Assembly: GCF_022803015.1 (NCBI RefSeq)
Contig: NZ_JAFKON010000004.1
Coordinates: 1-64,000 of the forward strand
DNA: 64,000 nucleotides
Source: Arthrobacter humicola
GTDB lineage: Bacteria > Actinomycetota > Actinomycetes > Actinomycetales > Micrococcaceae
Direction of reading: 5' to 3'
Below the pieces are notes generated by a model that saw only the letters and a program-made list of their open reading frames with translations, searched no databases and was not told where the DNA came from. The position numbers were made by a program, and so were the translations under genes. Each line of letters opens with the position of its first letter. The first letter of the stretch is position 1. This document shows, piece after piece, positions 52,834 to 60,917 of the stretch.

Positions 52834-53556
52834 ATGAAGCTCCCACTTGGCCTGCGGGCATTGCTCTTGGCAGCACAGCTCCTGGCGGCATTGTTCCTGG
52901 CGGCATTGTTCCTGGCAACGTTCCTGGCGCCGCCCCCCATCACCGCCGACGCCGATATCGCTGCCGCTGCCCATGCCTCCACCTCCGACGCCACAGACGC
53001 CGTCCGCTCCGGCCCCACAGACGACGCCGCCGCCCGCTCCGGCCCCACAGACGCCGGCTACTCCGCCATTGCCGCCCGGGCTGCGAATTCCTCCGGTCGG
53101 GCCTCCCCGAGGGCGGGGCCGGTCCCTCCGTCTGCCTGGAGCTGGCCGCTGAGCCCGCGGCCGGCGGTGCTCCGCGCCTTCGATCCCCCGGCCAAGCCGT
53201 GGCTCAGCGGTCACCGCGGCGTCGACCTTGAGGCGCCCTTCGATGGCGTCCCGCTCAAGTCGCCCGCCGCCGGGACGGTGAGCTTTGTCGGGACGGTGGT
53301 GGACCGGCCGGTCATCACGATCGATCACGGCAACGGGCTGCGCAGCAGTTTCGAGCCGGTGGCGAGTTCACTGAGGGCGGGGTCCGCCGTGGCGGAGGGC
53401 GATGTCCTGGGGCAGGTACAGACCGGCCACTGCGGCCCGGCCCCGCCCTGCCTCCACTGGGGCGTCCGCCGCGGCGAAGACTACGTCAATCCGCTGGCAT
53501 TCGTGATGGACCTTCGGCCTTCCGTTCTGCTCCCGCCCCTGAATCCGGGTCCGTGA
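52834..53556 (+). CDS. M23 family metallopeptidase (LytM-like), exported
   Basis: 240 residues from ATG 52834. A hydrophobic signal segment (about 5-32) contains an internal repeat, LAALFLAALFLATFLA. A low-complexity Ala/Thr/Asp region with two RSGPTD repeats follows. The LytM domain is at about 115-225. Zinc ligands are His127 and Asp131 in GHRGVDLEAP and His208 in CLHWGVRRG; DHGNG (164-168) is the conserved strand with the catalytic-site His165. All key residues are present, so it is probably an active cell-wall endopeptidase. A gene of this family beside rpsB also occurs in Mycobacterium (Rv2891 position, from memory). Confidence 0.87.
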   Translation: MKLPLGLRALLLAAQLLAALFLAALFLATFLAPPPITADADIAAAAHASTSDATDAVRSGPTDDAAARSGPTDAGYSAIAARAANSSGRASPRAGPVPPSAWSWPLSPRPAVLRAFDPPAKPWLSGHRGVDLEAPFDGVPLKSPAAGTVSFVGTVVDRPVITIDHGNGLRSSFEPVASSLRAGSAVAEGDVLGQVQTGHCGPAPPCLHWGVRRGEDYVNPLAFVMDLRPSVLLPPLNPGP

Positions 53557-53588
53557 TGCAGCATTTGGCGCCGTCTTTGATGCGCTGC

Positions 53589-53685
53589 TCGTCCGTTGAC
53601 GCCCGCGGGCAGCCGCGGCGGGCGTTTGGCTTTGAAGCGCGGATCGTCCGTTGACGCCCGCGGGCAGCCGCGGCGGGCGTTTGGC
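53589..53685. repeat. duplicated 42-bp hairpin element
   Basis: Two identical 42-bp copies (53589-53630 and 53644-53685) are separated by 13 bases. Each contains ACGCCCGC facing GCGGGCGT, forming a stem-loop, and is followed by TTTGGC. They lie between the convergent M23 and acyl-CoA dehydrogenase genes, so they look like a duplicated terminator. Confidence 0.75.
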
Positions 53686-53690
53686 GCCCG

Positions 53691-54881
53691 TCAGACGATC
53701 GCTGATATGCCCGTGATCGCCCGGCCGGTGACGAGGGTGTTGATTTCGTGCGTGCCCTCGTAGGAGTAGATGGCTTCGGCGTCCGCAAAGACTTTGGCCA
53801 TCTCGAAGTCCGTCACGATCCCGTTCCCGCCGAGGATGCTCCGGCCCAGGGCCACGCTTTCGCGCATCCGCGCGGTGGTGAACGCCTTGGCCAGGGCGGA
53901 CTGCTCGTCCTTCGCCTCCCCCGCGTCCTCCAGCTGGGAAAGCCTCACCATCATGCCCATGGAGCTCACCGCATTGCCGAGGATCTGTACGAGCTGGTGC
54001 TGGATCAGCTGGAAAGAGGCAATCGGACGGCCGAACTGGCTGCGTTCCACGGCGTAGCGCCGGGCTACGTCGAAGGCCGCGAGCTGCTGGCCCACCGCTT
54101 GCCAGGCCACGGCCAGGCGGGTGACTTTCAGGACCTTGTTCGTGTCGCGGAAGCTGTTGGCGTTGGCGAGCTTGAAGAACTCCGGCACCACAACGTTGTC
54201 GAGCGTGATGTCAGCGTTCTGGACCGTGCGCAGCGAGATCTTGTTCTCAATTTTCACGGCACTGTATCCCTCGGCCTTGGTGTCCACGAGGAACCCTTTG
54301 ACCTGGTTGTCGTCAACATCGCGGGCGTAGATGACCACCCAGTCGGAGAAAGTCGCGTTGCCGATCCAGCGCTTGGCTCCATTGAGGATCCAGTTATCGC
54401 CGTCGCGCCGTGCCGTGGTGCGCGTACCGCCGGCGACGTCGGAGCCGCCCAGGGGCTCGGTGAGGCCGAACGCGCCGATCTTCTTGAGCGAGTAGATCTC
54501 GGGAAGCCACGCATCCTGCTGCTCCTGGGAGGCAAGGGCTTCGATGGAGCCGGTGAAGAGCCCGTCGTGGACGCCCATGAACGTCGCGATTGACGTGTCG
54601 GCGCGGGTGGCTTCCGCGTGCAGGATGCCTGCGAAGAGATTCGAGTAGCCCTGCCTCCGGACGGGGCTGACCAGGTCGATTTCGGCGAGCTTCGGGATCA
54701 AGTCCATGGGGAACTCCCCGCGATTCCAGAAATCGACGGCGATCGGCCGGACTTCGCGGGTAAGGAATTCACGGACTTCGGCCAGCCTGTCCTGCTCCTT
54801 GGCGCTGAGCAACTGCTCGAACGCAAAGAAATCGCCATCGGCGTAGGGCAGGTTGTGGATGTCGATGGCAGCTTTGGACAT
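53691..54881 (-). CDS. acyl-CoA dehydrogenase, glutaryl-CoA dehydrogenase-like
   Basis: A 396-residue FAD-dependent dehydrogenase: GAFGLTEPLGGSDVAGGTRTTA, WIGNATFSDWVVIYARD, RYAVERSQFGRPIASFQLIQHQLVQIL and IYSYEGTHEINTLVTGRAITG with the catalytic glutamate in YEGT. The length, the WIGNATFSD block and the THEINTLVTGRAITG end are those of glutaryl-CoA dehydrogenase-type enzymes. Those oxidise and often decarboxylate glutaryl-CoA in lysine/tryptophan breakdown. The substrate is not proven; no other genes of that pathway are adjacent. A 26-bp palindrome lies 54-79 bases upstream of its start. Confidence 0.85.
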   Translation of the reverse strand: MSKAAIDIHNLPYADGDFFAFEQLLSAKEQDRLAEVREFLTREVRPIAVDFWNRGEFPMDLIPKLAEIDLVSPVRRQGYSNLFAGILHAEATRADTSIATFMGVHDGLFTGSIEALASQEQQDAWLPEIYSLKKIGAFGLTEPLGGSDVAGGTRTTARRDGDNWILNGAKRWIGNATFSDWVVIYARDVDDNQVKGFLVDTKAEGYSAVKIENKISLRTVQNADITLDNVVVPEFFKLANANSFRDTNKVLKVTRLAVAWQAVGQQLAAFDVARRYAVERSQFGRPIASFQLIQHQLVQILGNAVSSMGMMVRLSQLEDAGEAKDEQSALAKAFTTARMRESVALGRSILGGNGIVTDFEMAKVFADAEAIYSYEGTHEINTLVTGRAITGISAIV

Positions 54882-54934
54882 GATGTTCCTTCACTCGATC
54901 AGCGGGGACCAAAGGGCGCGGGCTTCGCGCCGGC

Positions 54935-54960
54935 GATATGTTACTCATCAGTAACTTATC
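54935..54960. promoter_or_regulatory. 26-bp palindromic operator upstream of the acyl-CoA dehydrogenase
   Basis: GTTACT-CATC-AGTAAC (54940-54955) is a perfect 6-bp inverted repeat. After one unpaired position on each side it continues as GATA...TATC (54935-54938 and 54957-54960). This size and symmetry fit a TetR-type operator, as for regulators of acyl-CoA metabolism. The cognate regulator is not adjacent; the TetR at 34949 prefers a different site by context. Confidence 0.6.
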
Positions 54961-54999
54961 GCAGTGTCGGGACGCCTGCAAGTGCCGGCCCAATGAAAA

Positions 55000-55026
55000 C
55001 CCGACAAACCCGACAAACCCGACAAA
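55000..55026. repeat. 9-bp tandem repeat CCCGACAAA x3
   Basis: Three exact copies of CCCGACAAA (55000-55008, 55009-55017, 55018-55026). The array overlaps the T-tract side of the hairpin at 55024-55067. It probably arose by slippage. Confidence 0.8.
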
Positions 55027-55067
55027 AAGGGAGCCGCGGCCGACGTCGGACGTCAGCCACGGCTCCC
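55024..55067 (-). terminator. intrinsic terminator downstream of the tRNA(CAT) gene
   Basis: GGGAGCCG (55029-55036) pairs with CGGCTCCC (55060-55067). The loop contains a further GACGTC-rich palindrome. On the minus strand the stem is followed by TTTTT (complement of 55024-55028). It lies 45 bases downstream of the tRNA 3' end. Confidence 0.75.
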
Positions 55068-55111
55068 GTGGTTGCGGACCCCGGATGAGGAGGCTGCCGC
55101 AGAAATGAATG

Positions 55112-55185
55112 TAGGGCTACTCGGACTTGAACCGAGGACCTTAGGATTATGAGTCCCGCGCTCTAACCAGCTGAGCTATAGCCCC
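55112..55185 (-). tRNA. tRNA with CAT anticodon (tRNA-Ile2 or elongator tRNA-Met)
   Basis: A 74-nt cloverleaf on the minus strand: acceptor GGGGCTA with TAGCCCT (a G-U closing pair at 1-72), D arm with AGCTCAGCTGGTTAGAGC, anticodon loop CTCATAA, T arm with GGTTCAAGTCC, discriminator A73; CCA is not encoded. A CAT anticodon in a non-initiator tRNA is either elongator Met or the lysidine-modified Ile2. The GGGGCTATAGCTCAG 5' end leans me to Ile2, but sequence alone does not settle it. Confidence 0.85.
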
Positions 55186-55379
55186 CTGCGCCCGGAGCCA
55201 GACCTGGCCCACGCGGGCCGGATTGGTTCCGGGCAAAAATACTCTAGCAATAGTAGACGCATCACACGTGCATGCCGTCACCGGCAGGCGGCCTGCTGCA
55301 ACTGACTTGGATGCTGTTGGACTGGGCGCCCTGGAGCTTGAAGCGTTCGGAGTGGACGCCGTTCTGCCAGACGGCGCCC

Positions 55380-56576
55380 CTAGAGGACCAGGTCGTCGTA
55401 GCTCGCGCCCCGGTAGATGTCCTCAAACGTCTGCAGCGTGCGCGCGATACCGTGGCTTTCCACCATTTCGCGGCTGGTCTTGCCCATCGCATCAAGCTCG
55501 TGGTCGGGCAGCGAGAACACGCGCGTCAGCTTGGCGGCGAGGTCGTCGCTGTCGTTGGGGATAAAGAGATAGCCATTTTCCCCGTCCCGGACCAGGTGCG
55601 GCAGCGCCATGGCGTTGGCCAGCAGGACTGGCGTGGACGCCGACATCGCCTCCAGGGTCACGAGGGACTGAAGTTCTGCGGTGCCGGGCATGCAGAACAC
55701 ATCGGCCGTGATGTAGGCCTTGCGAAGCTCGGCGTCACTGGCCAGGCCGAGGAACCTGACCCTGTCCTTCAGTCCGAGCCGGGCGACCTGCGCCTCCAGG
55801 GCAGGGCGGACTTCTCCGCCGCCGACGATTTCGAGGTGGATGTCCAGTTCCTTAGGCGTCTTGGCGACGGCATCGATCAGGACGTCCACGTGCTTCTCCT
55901 CCGCCAGCCGGCCGGCGAAGAGGACTGTGGGGCTGGCGTGGCGTTCCGCCGTTTCGTCGGGATGCAGCTCGTAGGCTGCGGCGTCGATGCCGTTGGAAAG
56001 GGGCAGGACCTGGCGGAGGAAGGCGTGCTGGTGCATGGCTTTGGCGGCAAGCGGCGTGGGTGTGGTCACGACGTCGGCCTGGCCCATGACCTTGCCCATG
56101 TCCCGCCAGGAGATCCGGCCCACAATGTCTTTGAACCACTGCGGGAACGGCAGGAAAGGGTTCAGGTTTTCGGGCATGAAGTGGTTCGTCGCCACCACCC
56201 GGATGCCGCGCTTCACGGCCTCGTACAGGACGTGCTCGCCGATCATGTAGTGGCTCTGGATGTGCACCACGTCCGGCTGGATGCGGTCGAACAACAGCCC
56301 GATTTCCTTCTTGATCTCCCAGGGGAAGGTGACCCGGAAGTACTCGTGCGTGGGCACCGAGTGGGAGCGCAGGCGGTGGACGGTGGCCTCGTCGCTGAAC
56401 TCGCTGTAGCTCGGGCCCTTGCCCGGGCGGCACGCCAGGACGTGGACATCGTGACCCCGGGCTGTCATCCCCTTGGCCAGGCGGTAACCGAACTGGGCGG
56501 CGCCGTTGACGTGGGGCGGGTACGTGTCAGCGGCAATCAGGATGGTCAGCGGGGGCTGGTTGTCGGACGTGGTCAC
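55380..56576 (-). CDS. GT4 family glycosyltransferase
   Basis: 398 residues from GTG 56576 with an AGGAG site upstream; the longer frame from 56642 lacks support. It has a GT-B fold. The N-terminal acceptor domain has ADTYPPHVNGAAQFGYRLAKGMTARGHDVHVLAC. The C-terminal nucleotide-sugar domain has VLFAGRLAEEKHVDVLIDAV and the E-x7-E-like PGTAELQSLVTLEAMSASTPVLLA. It resembles actinobacterial mannosyl/glucosyltransferases acting on glycolipids (PimB/MgtA-like). The neighbouring CDP-alcohol phosphatidyltransferase supports a role in envelope lipid glycosylation, but donor and acceptor are unknown. Confidence 0.85.
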   Translation of the reverse strand: MTTSDNQPPLTILIAADTYPPHVNGAAQFGYRLAKGMTARGHDVHVLACRPGKGPSYSEFSDEATVHRLRSHSVPTHEYFRVTFPWEIKKEIGLLFDRIQPDVVHIQSHYMIGEHVLYEAVKRGIRVVATNHFMPENLNPFLPFPQWFKDIVGRISWRDMGKVMGQADVVTTPTPLAAKAMHQHAFLRQVLPLSNGIDAAAYELHPDETAERHASPTVLFAGRLAEEKHVDVLIDAVAKTPKELDIHLEIVGGGEVRPALEAQVARLGLKDRVRFLGLASDAELRKAYITADVFCMPGTAELQSLVTLEAMSASTPVLLANAMALPHLVRDGENGYLFIPNDSDDLAAKLTRVFSLPDHELDAMGKTSREMVESHGIARTLQTFEDIYRGASYDDLVL

Positions 56577-56681
56577 GTGAAGAGCTCCTGGTGGTCGCTG
56601 TGCGGACAGCTGGATCAATGGCGGCCGGCTGGCAGTCGGCACAGGCGCGCCGGGCCTGCAGCCGAAGTCTGGACTGACGCC

Positions 56682-57584
56682 CTAGGACCTGCCCGCTGCC
56701 TTCCGCGCGTCCTTCTTGCGCTTGGTGACTTCCGGGTGGTGCCTGGAGAGGGCTATGACTCCCACGATAGCAAGCAATGCGGCCGTCCCCATGGCAATAG
56801 CCGTCACGGCTTGGACATCCGGACGCAGTTCTCCCAGAATCACGATGCCAATCGCGATGCCCACAATGGGGTCGATCACCGTCAATCCGGCGATCACGAG
56901 GTCCGGCGGTCCGCTGGAGTAGGCGTTTTGGACAAACCACGATCCCAGAACGCCTGCAGCAATGATTGCAACGACGCTGTACCACGGCACATTCAGCAGG
57001 AACTGTCCATTTGGATCGAGCAGATGCCTGCCGATGATGCGGGTCAGCACAGCCACGAAGCCGAACAGGACGCCGGCGCCGAGGATGTATACGAAGGCGC
57101 TCATGCGGTGCCTGAACAGGACCGCGAGCGTGCCAAAGGCCGCGACCGCAATGGCCAGGAGCAGCACGATTGTCAGCTCGTCCTCGCTGCTGACGTTGTG
57201 ATTCTCCTGCGTGGCGGTGACGGCCAGCAGCACGAACAGCGCTGAGCCGGTCACGCAGAGCGAGATGGCCACGACAGTTGCACGGTTCATGCTCAGGCCC
57301 TGGTCCTTGGTGTTGACCACGGTGGTGATGACCAGTGCGATCGCGCCGATCGGCTGCACCACCGTCAAGGGCGCCATGACGAGGGCGATCGCGTTCATTC
57401 CCATCCCGGCGCACAGCAGAAGAAACCCGAATACCCAGCGCGGGTTACGCACGAGCCGCAGCAGGCCGTGGGTGCTCAGCGCCAGGCCGCCGGTATCGGC
57501 CTTGACCGCACTGCCCTGGCGCTGTGCCCCAAACGCCAGGCAGAAGGCGCCGAGGACCGCAAGCAAAACCGCAACCCAGACCAT
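56682..57584 (-). CDS. NIPA/DMT-type multipass membrane protein
   Basis: 300 residues from ATG 57584, which overlaps the preceding stop by one base (TGATG). It has nine or so TM segments. The first part has GAFCLAFGAQRQGSAVK and NPRWVFGFLLLCAGMGMNAIALVMAPLTVVQPIGAIALVITTVVN. The second half repeats this pattern with AGVLGSWFVQNAYSSGPPDLVIAGLTVIDPIVGIAIGIVILGE, typical of the drug/metabolite transporter fold. NIPA proteins carry Mg2+ in eukaryotes; the substrate of actinobacterial members is unknown. It is coupled to the lipid synthase gene upstream. Confidence 0.8.
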   Translation of the reverse strand: MVWVAVLLAVLGAFCLAFGAQRQGSAVKADTGGLALSTHGLLRLVRNPRWVFGFLLLCAGMGMNAIALVMAPLTVVQPIGAIALVITTVVNTKDQGLSMNRATVVAISLCVTGSALFVLLAVTATQENHNVSSEDELTIVLLLAIAVAAFGTLAVLFRHRMSAFVYILGAGVLFGFVAVLTRIIGRHLLDPNGQFLLNVPWYSVVAIIAAGVLGSWFVQNAYSSGPPDLVIAGLTVIDPIVGIAIGIVILGELRPDVQAVTAIAMGTAALLAIVGVIALSRHHPEVTKRKKDARKAAGRS

Positions 57585-58207
57585 CAGCGGGAGCCGCCGT
57601 CGTGCGCCCGAAGCTGCCTGCCCTTGCCGATGATCGCCCAGACGTAGTTGTAGGCCGCGATCCAGTGCCCCACGAGCCCCAATCCCAGGAAGATCCACGC
57701 GACCGTGGCATAGACGTCCGCGGCGGGCACCGGAAGCTTGGAGAGCACCAGCAGCGGCGTGCCCACCAGCAGCAGGCCCGTCCGGATCTTTCCGATGCGG
57801 CTCACCGGCAGATCCGGGTGGCCGTGGAAATAGAACACTGACAGAGCCAGCAGGACCGCGTCCGGGACCAGCAGCGCGGCGAGATACCACCACTCGACGA
57901 CGCCTGCGATCACGAGGGTCACGGCGACGGCGATCAGGGAAAGCCTGTCCGCAATCGGGTCCATGACCCGTCCGAGGTTGGACATCTGATTGAAGCGGCG
58001 GGCAATGTAGCCGTCCACCCAGTCGGTACTGGCCATGACCGCGAGCACGAGGGCACCGTAGCCGTACTTGTGCTCCGAGAGGACAAGCCAGATGAATAAC
58101 GGAACGCCAAGGAAGCGCACCACGGTCAGGACATTGGGAACCGTGAAGACCGAGTCGCGGTGGACGAGGGGCTGCCCGGGGCGGGCGCCGGCGCCGATGA
58201 ACTTCAT
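57584..58207 (-). CDS. CDP-alcohol phosphatidyltransferase family protein
   Basis: A 207-residue membrane enzyme with the complete family signature: DWVDGYIARRFNQMSNLGRVMDPIADR, i.e. D-x2-DG-x2-AR-x8-G-x3-D-x3-D. About six TM segments. Such enzymes join a CDP-linked lipid to an alcohol, giving phosphatidylglycerol phosphate, cardiolipin or phosphatidylinositol phosphate; the particular alcohol cannot be read here. It resembles PgsA-type proteins in length, though true PgsA is usually found beside cinA-like genes. It is first of a coupled pair with the NIPA-like gene. Confidence 0.88.
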   Translation of the reverse strand: MKFIGAGARPGQPLVHRDSVFTVPNVLTVVRFLGVPLFIWLVLSEHKYGYGALVLAVMASTDWVDGYIARRFNQMSNLGRVMDPIADRLSLIAVAVTLVIAGVVEWWYLAALLVPDAVLLALSVFYFHGHPDLPVSRIGKIRTGLLLVGTPLLVLSKLPVPAADVYATVAWIFLGLGLVGHWIAAYNYVWAIIGKGRQLRAHDGGSR

Positions 58208-58262
58208 CGATTCCCCCTTTCCGTGGACGGCAACGGTTTGGCGTTTAGGTTCAGGGATCTGT

Positions 58263-59141
58263 CTAGCCCTTTATCAGCCTGCGCACCAGGACCGCGAGAG
58301 CGGCTCCAGAGGCGGCGAGCACAGCCAGGGGCTTCCAGCGCCGCTTGATCGTGTCGGCCAGGCCCTGCCCGTCAGCGGATGTGGCCGAGCGCGCCGAGGA
58401 CCGGGCTGAGGCGCGGAAGCCTGCGATCTTGTCGCTGAGCTGCTCCTTGCCGTCCTGGAGCCGGACCTGGGCGGCCGCCAGCAGGATTTGGGTCTGGGTC
58501 TTGACATCGAGTTCACGGCCGAGGTCGTCGCGGACGCCGGTAAGGTGCGTGCGCCGCAGGTCCAGCCGGCGTCGGAGTTCAGCCTCTGTGGGCGGCGGTC
58601 CGAAGTCGGGCTTGGCGGCAGCCTTTGCTTCCTTTTCCGCCGTCGCTTTGGCTGCGGCGGCTTCCTTGGCGGCCTTCGCTGCTTTGTACTGCTCGGTGCT
58701 CGGATCCAGGATCCTGGCGTCGAAGGCGGAGCCTTCCCTGGCGATGCCGAGATCGTATTTAAGCCCCCGGATCGTATCCTCGGGGACCAGCGGCATGAGC
58801 TTCTTGAACTTGTTCTGCCCGATGAGCGCCCCGATCGCGGCGATAATCAGGCAGACGGCAGAGACCAACAAGGCGGCGAGCCACGCGGGCATGATGGTGG
58901 CCAGTCCCATGATCGCTGCAATGAAGAGTCCGATCACCAGGAGTCCAACAAAGACAAGGGCGACGGCGAAGAAGGCACCGGCGACGCCGAGCTGGGTCCC
59001 CTTGCGTTTGATTTCGGCCTTGGCCAGGGCAATCTCGTCACTGAGTTGCCGGGGCGCCAGCTTGAAGATCATCTTCAGGGTTTGCGGCAGCGCGGAAATC
59101 CGCAACCCGCTGCCTGTGCCGCCGCTGTGACGTCCGCTCAT
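58263..59141 (-). CDS. holin-superfamily-like membrane protein with DUF3618-like C-terminus
   Basis: 292 residues. The N-terminal part reads PRQLSDEIALAKAEIKRKG, then two TM segments (about 52-80 and 85-108), then GQNKFKKLMPLVPEDTIRGLKYDL: the actinobacterial putative holin-X (DUF1469) layout, found in chromosomal genes with no phage. A long Ala/Lys-rich coiled-coil-like stretch (about 150-185) is followed by a DUF3618-like region with RRRLDLRRTHLTGVRDDLGRELD and a last hydrophobic segment (LAVLAASGAALAVLVRRLI). No lysis function should be inferred. The fusion of the two domain types is the notable feature. Confidence 0.75.
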   Translation of the reverse strand: MSGRHSGGTGSGLRISALPQTLKMIFKLAPRQLSDEIALAKAEIKRKGTQLGVAGAFFAVALVFVGLLVIGLFIAAIMGLATIMPAWLAALLVSAVCLIIAAIGALIGQNKFKKLMPLVPEDTIRGLKYDLGIAREGSAFDARILDPSTEQYKAAKAAKEAAAAKATAEKEAKAAAKPDFGPPPTEAELRRRLDLRRTHLTGVRDDLGRELDVKTQTQILLAAAQVRLQDGKEQLSDKIAGFRASARSSARSATSADGQGLADTIKRRWKPLAVLAASGAALAVLVRRLIKG

Positions 59142-59325
59142 CGGTCCCGCCTAACTGGTGCCATCCGTCGATCCGCTCGCGCGGGCTTGCCGGGTCTGGA
59201 CAGCTTCGCACAGACCCCGGTGTCAAAACTATCATTTAGGCTCTTGGGAGGCCTTTTCGGGCAAGGTGTGGCGCGCCCGCCCAGCCACCGGCCGGCCACC
59301 CCGGCGGGCCCTAGGATGGACCTCT

Positions 59326-60549
59326 GTGAGCACACCCCACAATCCCGGTGATTCCCTGAGCCGCCGTCGTAAATTCCTCTACATCCTGACGCTCGGCGCT
59401 TTGACCGCCCTAGGGCCGTTCACGGTCGACCTCTACTTGCCCGCATTCCCGGCCCTGGAAGACAGCCTTGGCGTCTCCGCGGCCGCGGTGCAGCTGACGC
59501 TCACGGGGACGACCATAGGTTTCGCGCTGGGACAGCTGGTGGTGGGCCCGCTGAGCGACAAGTTCGGCCGGCGCCTGCCCCTGATCGTGGCGACGGCGGT
59601 CCACATCGCGGCATCCCTGGGCGCCGCGCAGTCCACGGACATCGCCACGCTGGGTTTCTTCCGTGTCCTCATGGGTGTCGGGGCTGCCGGAGGCGGTGTA
59701 GTGGCCATGGCCATGGTCCGTGACTTGTTCAGCGGCTACGCGATGGTGCGGATGTTCGCAAGGATGGCCCTGGTCAATGGGCTGGCCCCGATCCTCGCCC
59801 CGGTCATCGGCTCCCAGTTGCTGTTGCTGATGCCCTGGCCCGGCATCTTCTTGTTCCTGGCCGCCTACGGGACCTGCGTCATCATCGCGGCCCTCTTCGT
59901 GATCCGGGAGACCCTGCCGCCGGAACTGCGCGGCAAAACCGGGATGACCATGGGCCAGCGTTATAAGGTGCTGTTCTCCGACCGGATCTTCGTAGGCCTT
60001 CTGCTCGTGGGCGGGATGAACTTCGCGGGCCTCTTCACCTACCTCTCCGCCTCGCCGTTCCTGTTCCAGAACGTCTACGGGTTCACGCCCCAGCAGTACG
60101 GCCTGCTCTTTGGCATCAACTCGCTGGGCATCGTGGCAGGCGTGCAGACCAGCGCGCGGCTCATCAAGCGCGTCCCGCCGCAGTGGATCCTGGCTTGTTC
60201 CACGGCCTGGATGTTCGTCATGGCCGTCCTGATTGTCGTCTTCGACCAGCTGGGGTTCGGTCTGTGGGGCGTCCTGGTGCCGCTGTGGTTCTACATCCTG
60301 GGCGCCGGTTTCACCTTCCCCACCGTGCAGGTCCTGGCCCTGGCCAAACACGGGGCCCAGGCCGGAACCGCGGCTTCACTGCTCGGCGCGGCGACCTTCT
60401 TGATGGCTGGCCTGGTCTCGCCGGTGGTCGGCTGGCTCGGCGTCAGCTCCGCAACCCCGATGGGCGCCGTCCAGGCCGTCTGCATCCTTCTGGCGGCCGC
60501 TGCACTGTGGCTGGTTGTTCGGCCCAGCACGGTGCCACCGATTCAGTAG
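59326..60549 (+). CDS. MFS transporter, Bcr/CflA family
   Basis: 407 residues from GTG 59326 with AGGATGG upstream; the open frame extends back to 59158. Twelve TM segments. The drug:H+ antiporter-1 signatures are seen: TALGPFTVDLYLPAFPAL (motif D1), GQLVVGPLSDKFGRRLPLI (motif A) and RVLMGVGAAGGGVVAMAMVRDLF (motif B with the conserved Arg). Bcr/CflA proteins export bicyclomycin, chloramphenicol-type compounds or cysteine. The natural substrate is not known. Downstream lies the 31-bp tandem repeat array. Confidence 0.9.
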   Translation: MSTPHNPGDSLSRRRKFLYILTLGALTALGPFTVDLYLPAFPALEDSLGVSAAAVQLTLTGTTIGFALGQLVVGPLSDKFGRRLPLIVATAVHIAASLGAAQSTDIATLGFFRVLMGVGAAGGGVVAMAMVRDLFSGYAMVRMFARMALVNGLAPILAPVIGSQLLLLMPWPGIFLFLAAYGTCVIIAALFVIRETLPPELRGKTGMTMGQRYKVLFSDRIFVGLLLVGGMNFAGLFTYLSASPFLFQNVYGFTPQQYGLLFGINSLGIVAGVQTSARLIKRVPPQWILACSTAWMFVMAVLIVVFDQLGFGLWGVLVPLWFYILGAGFTFPTVQVLALAKHGAQAGTAASLLGAATFLMAGLVSPVVGWLGVSSATPMGAVQAVCILLAAAALWLVVRPSTVPPIQ

Positions 60550-60917
60550 CCGGGCCCTCCCCCGGGGACATACCCATTTATCGCGTCCTCCCCGCGGGAC
60601 ATGCCCATTCTTCACGGCCTCCCCACGGGACATGCCCATTCTTCACAGCCTCCCCGCGGGACATGCCCATTCTTGGCTCCCGGGGCTGGACATATTGCCA
60701 CTATGTCCATCCGCCAGGACCACCACTGGACATGTCCCCAGGGGCATCCCGCCAGCACTGAGCATGTCCCCCGGGCAGCCCCAGTACAGCGAACACCGTG
60801 GCCGCGCCCTGTGCCCATGGCCCCGCCCGTCCGCCCACGCAGCCCTGTCCGTTGCCTGCAGCCCCGCGCCCCCGTTGTGCCCTGTTCGACATCCGCGGCG
60901 GGCGATAAAGTTATTTC
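60550..60917. repeat. 368-bp intergenic region with a 31-bp tandem repeat array
   Basis: Four GGGACAT-initiated units with a period of 31 bp begin at 60565, 60596, 60627 and 60658, each with CCCATT about 2 bases after GGGACATG. A fifth degenerate start lies at 60687. It continues into TGGACATA (60687-60694) facing TATGTCCA (60702-60709) and the perfect palindrome GGACATGTCC (60728-60737). The GGACATGCCCATTCTTGGC core resembles the fourth unit of the array at 26191-26307. No gene is seen; the remainder to 60917 is the upstream region of the next ORF. Confidence 0.85.

Noticed and set aside
58263..59141. Prophage remnant because of the holin-like protein
   Set aside because: Chromosomal holin-X/DUF1469 proteins are common in actinobacteria, and no other phage gene is nearby.
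60565..60688. CRISPR array
   Set aside because: The 31-bp period is a contiguous tandem repeat without unique spacers.
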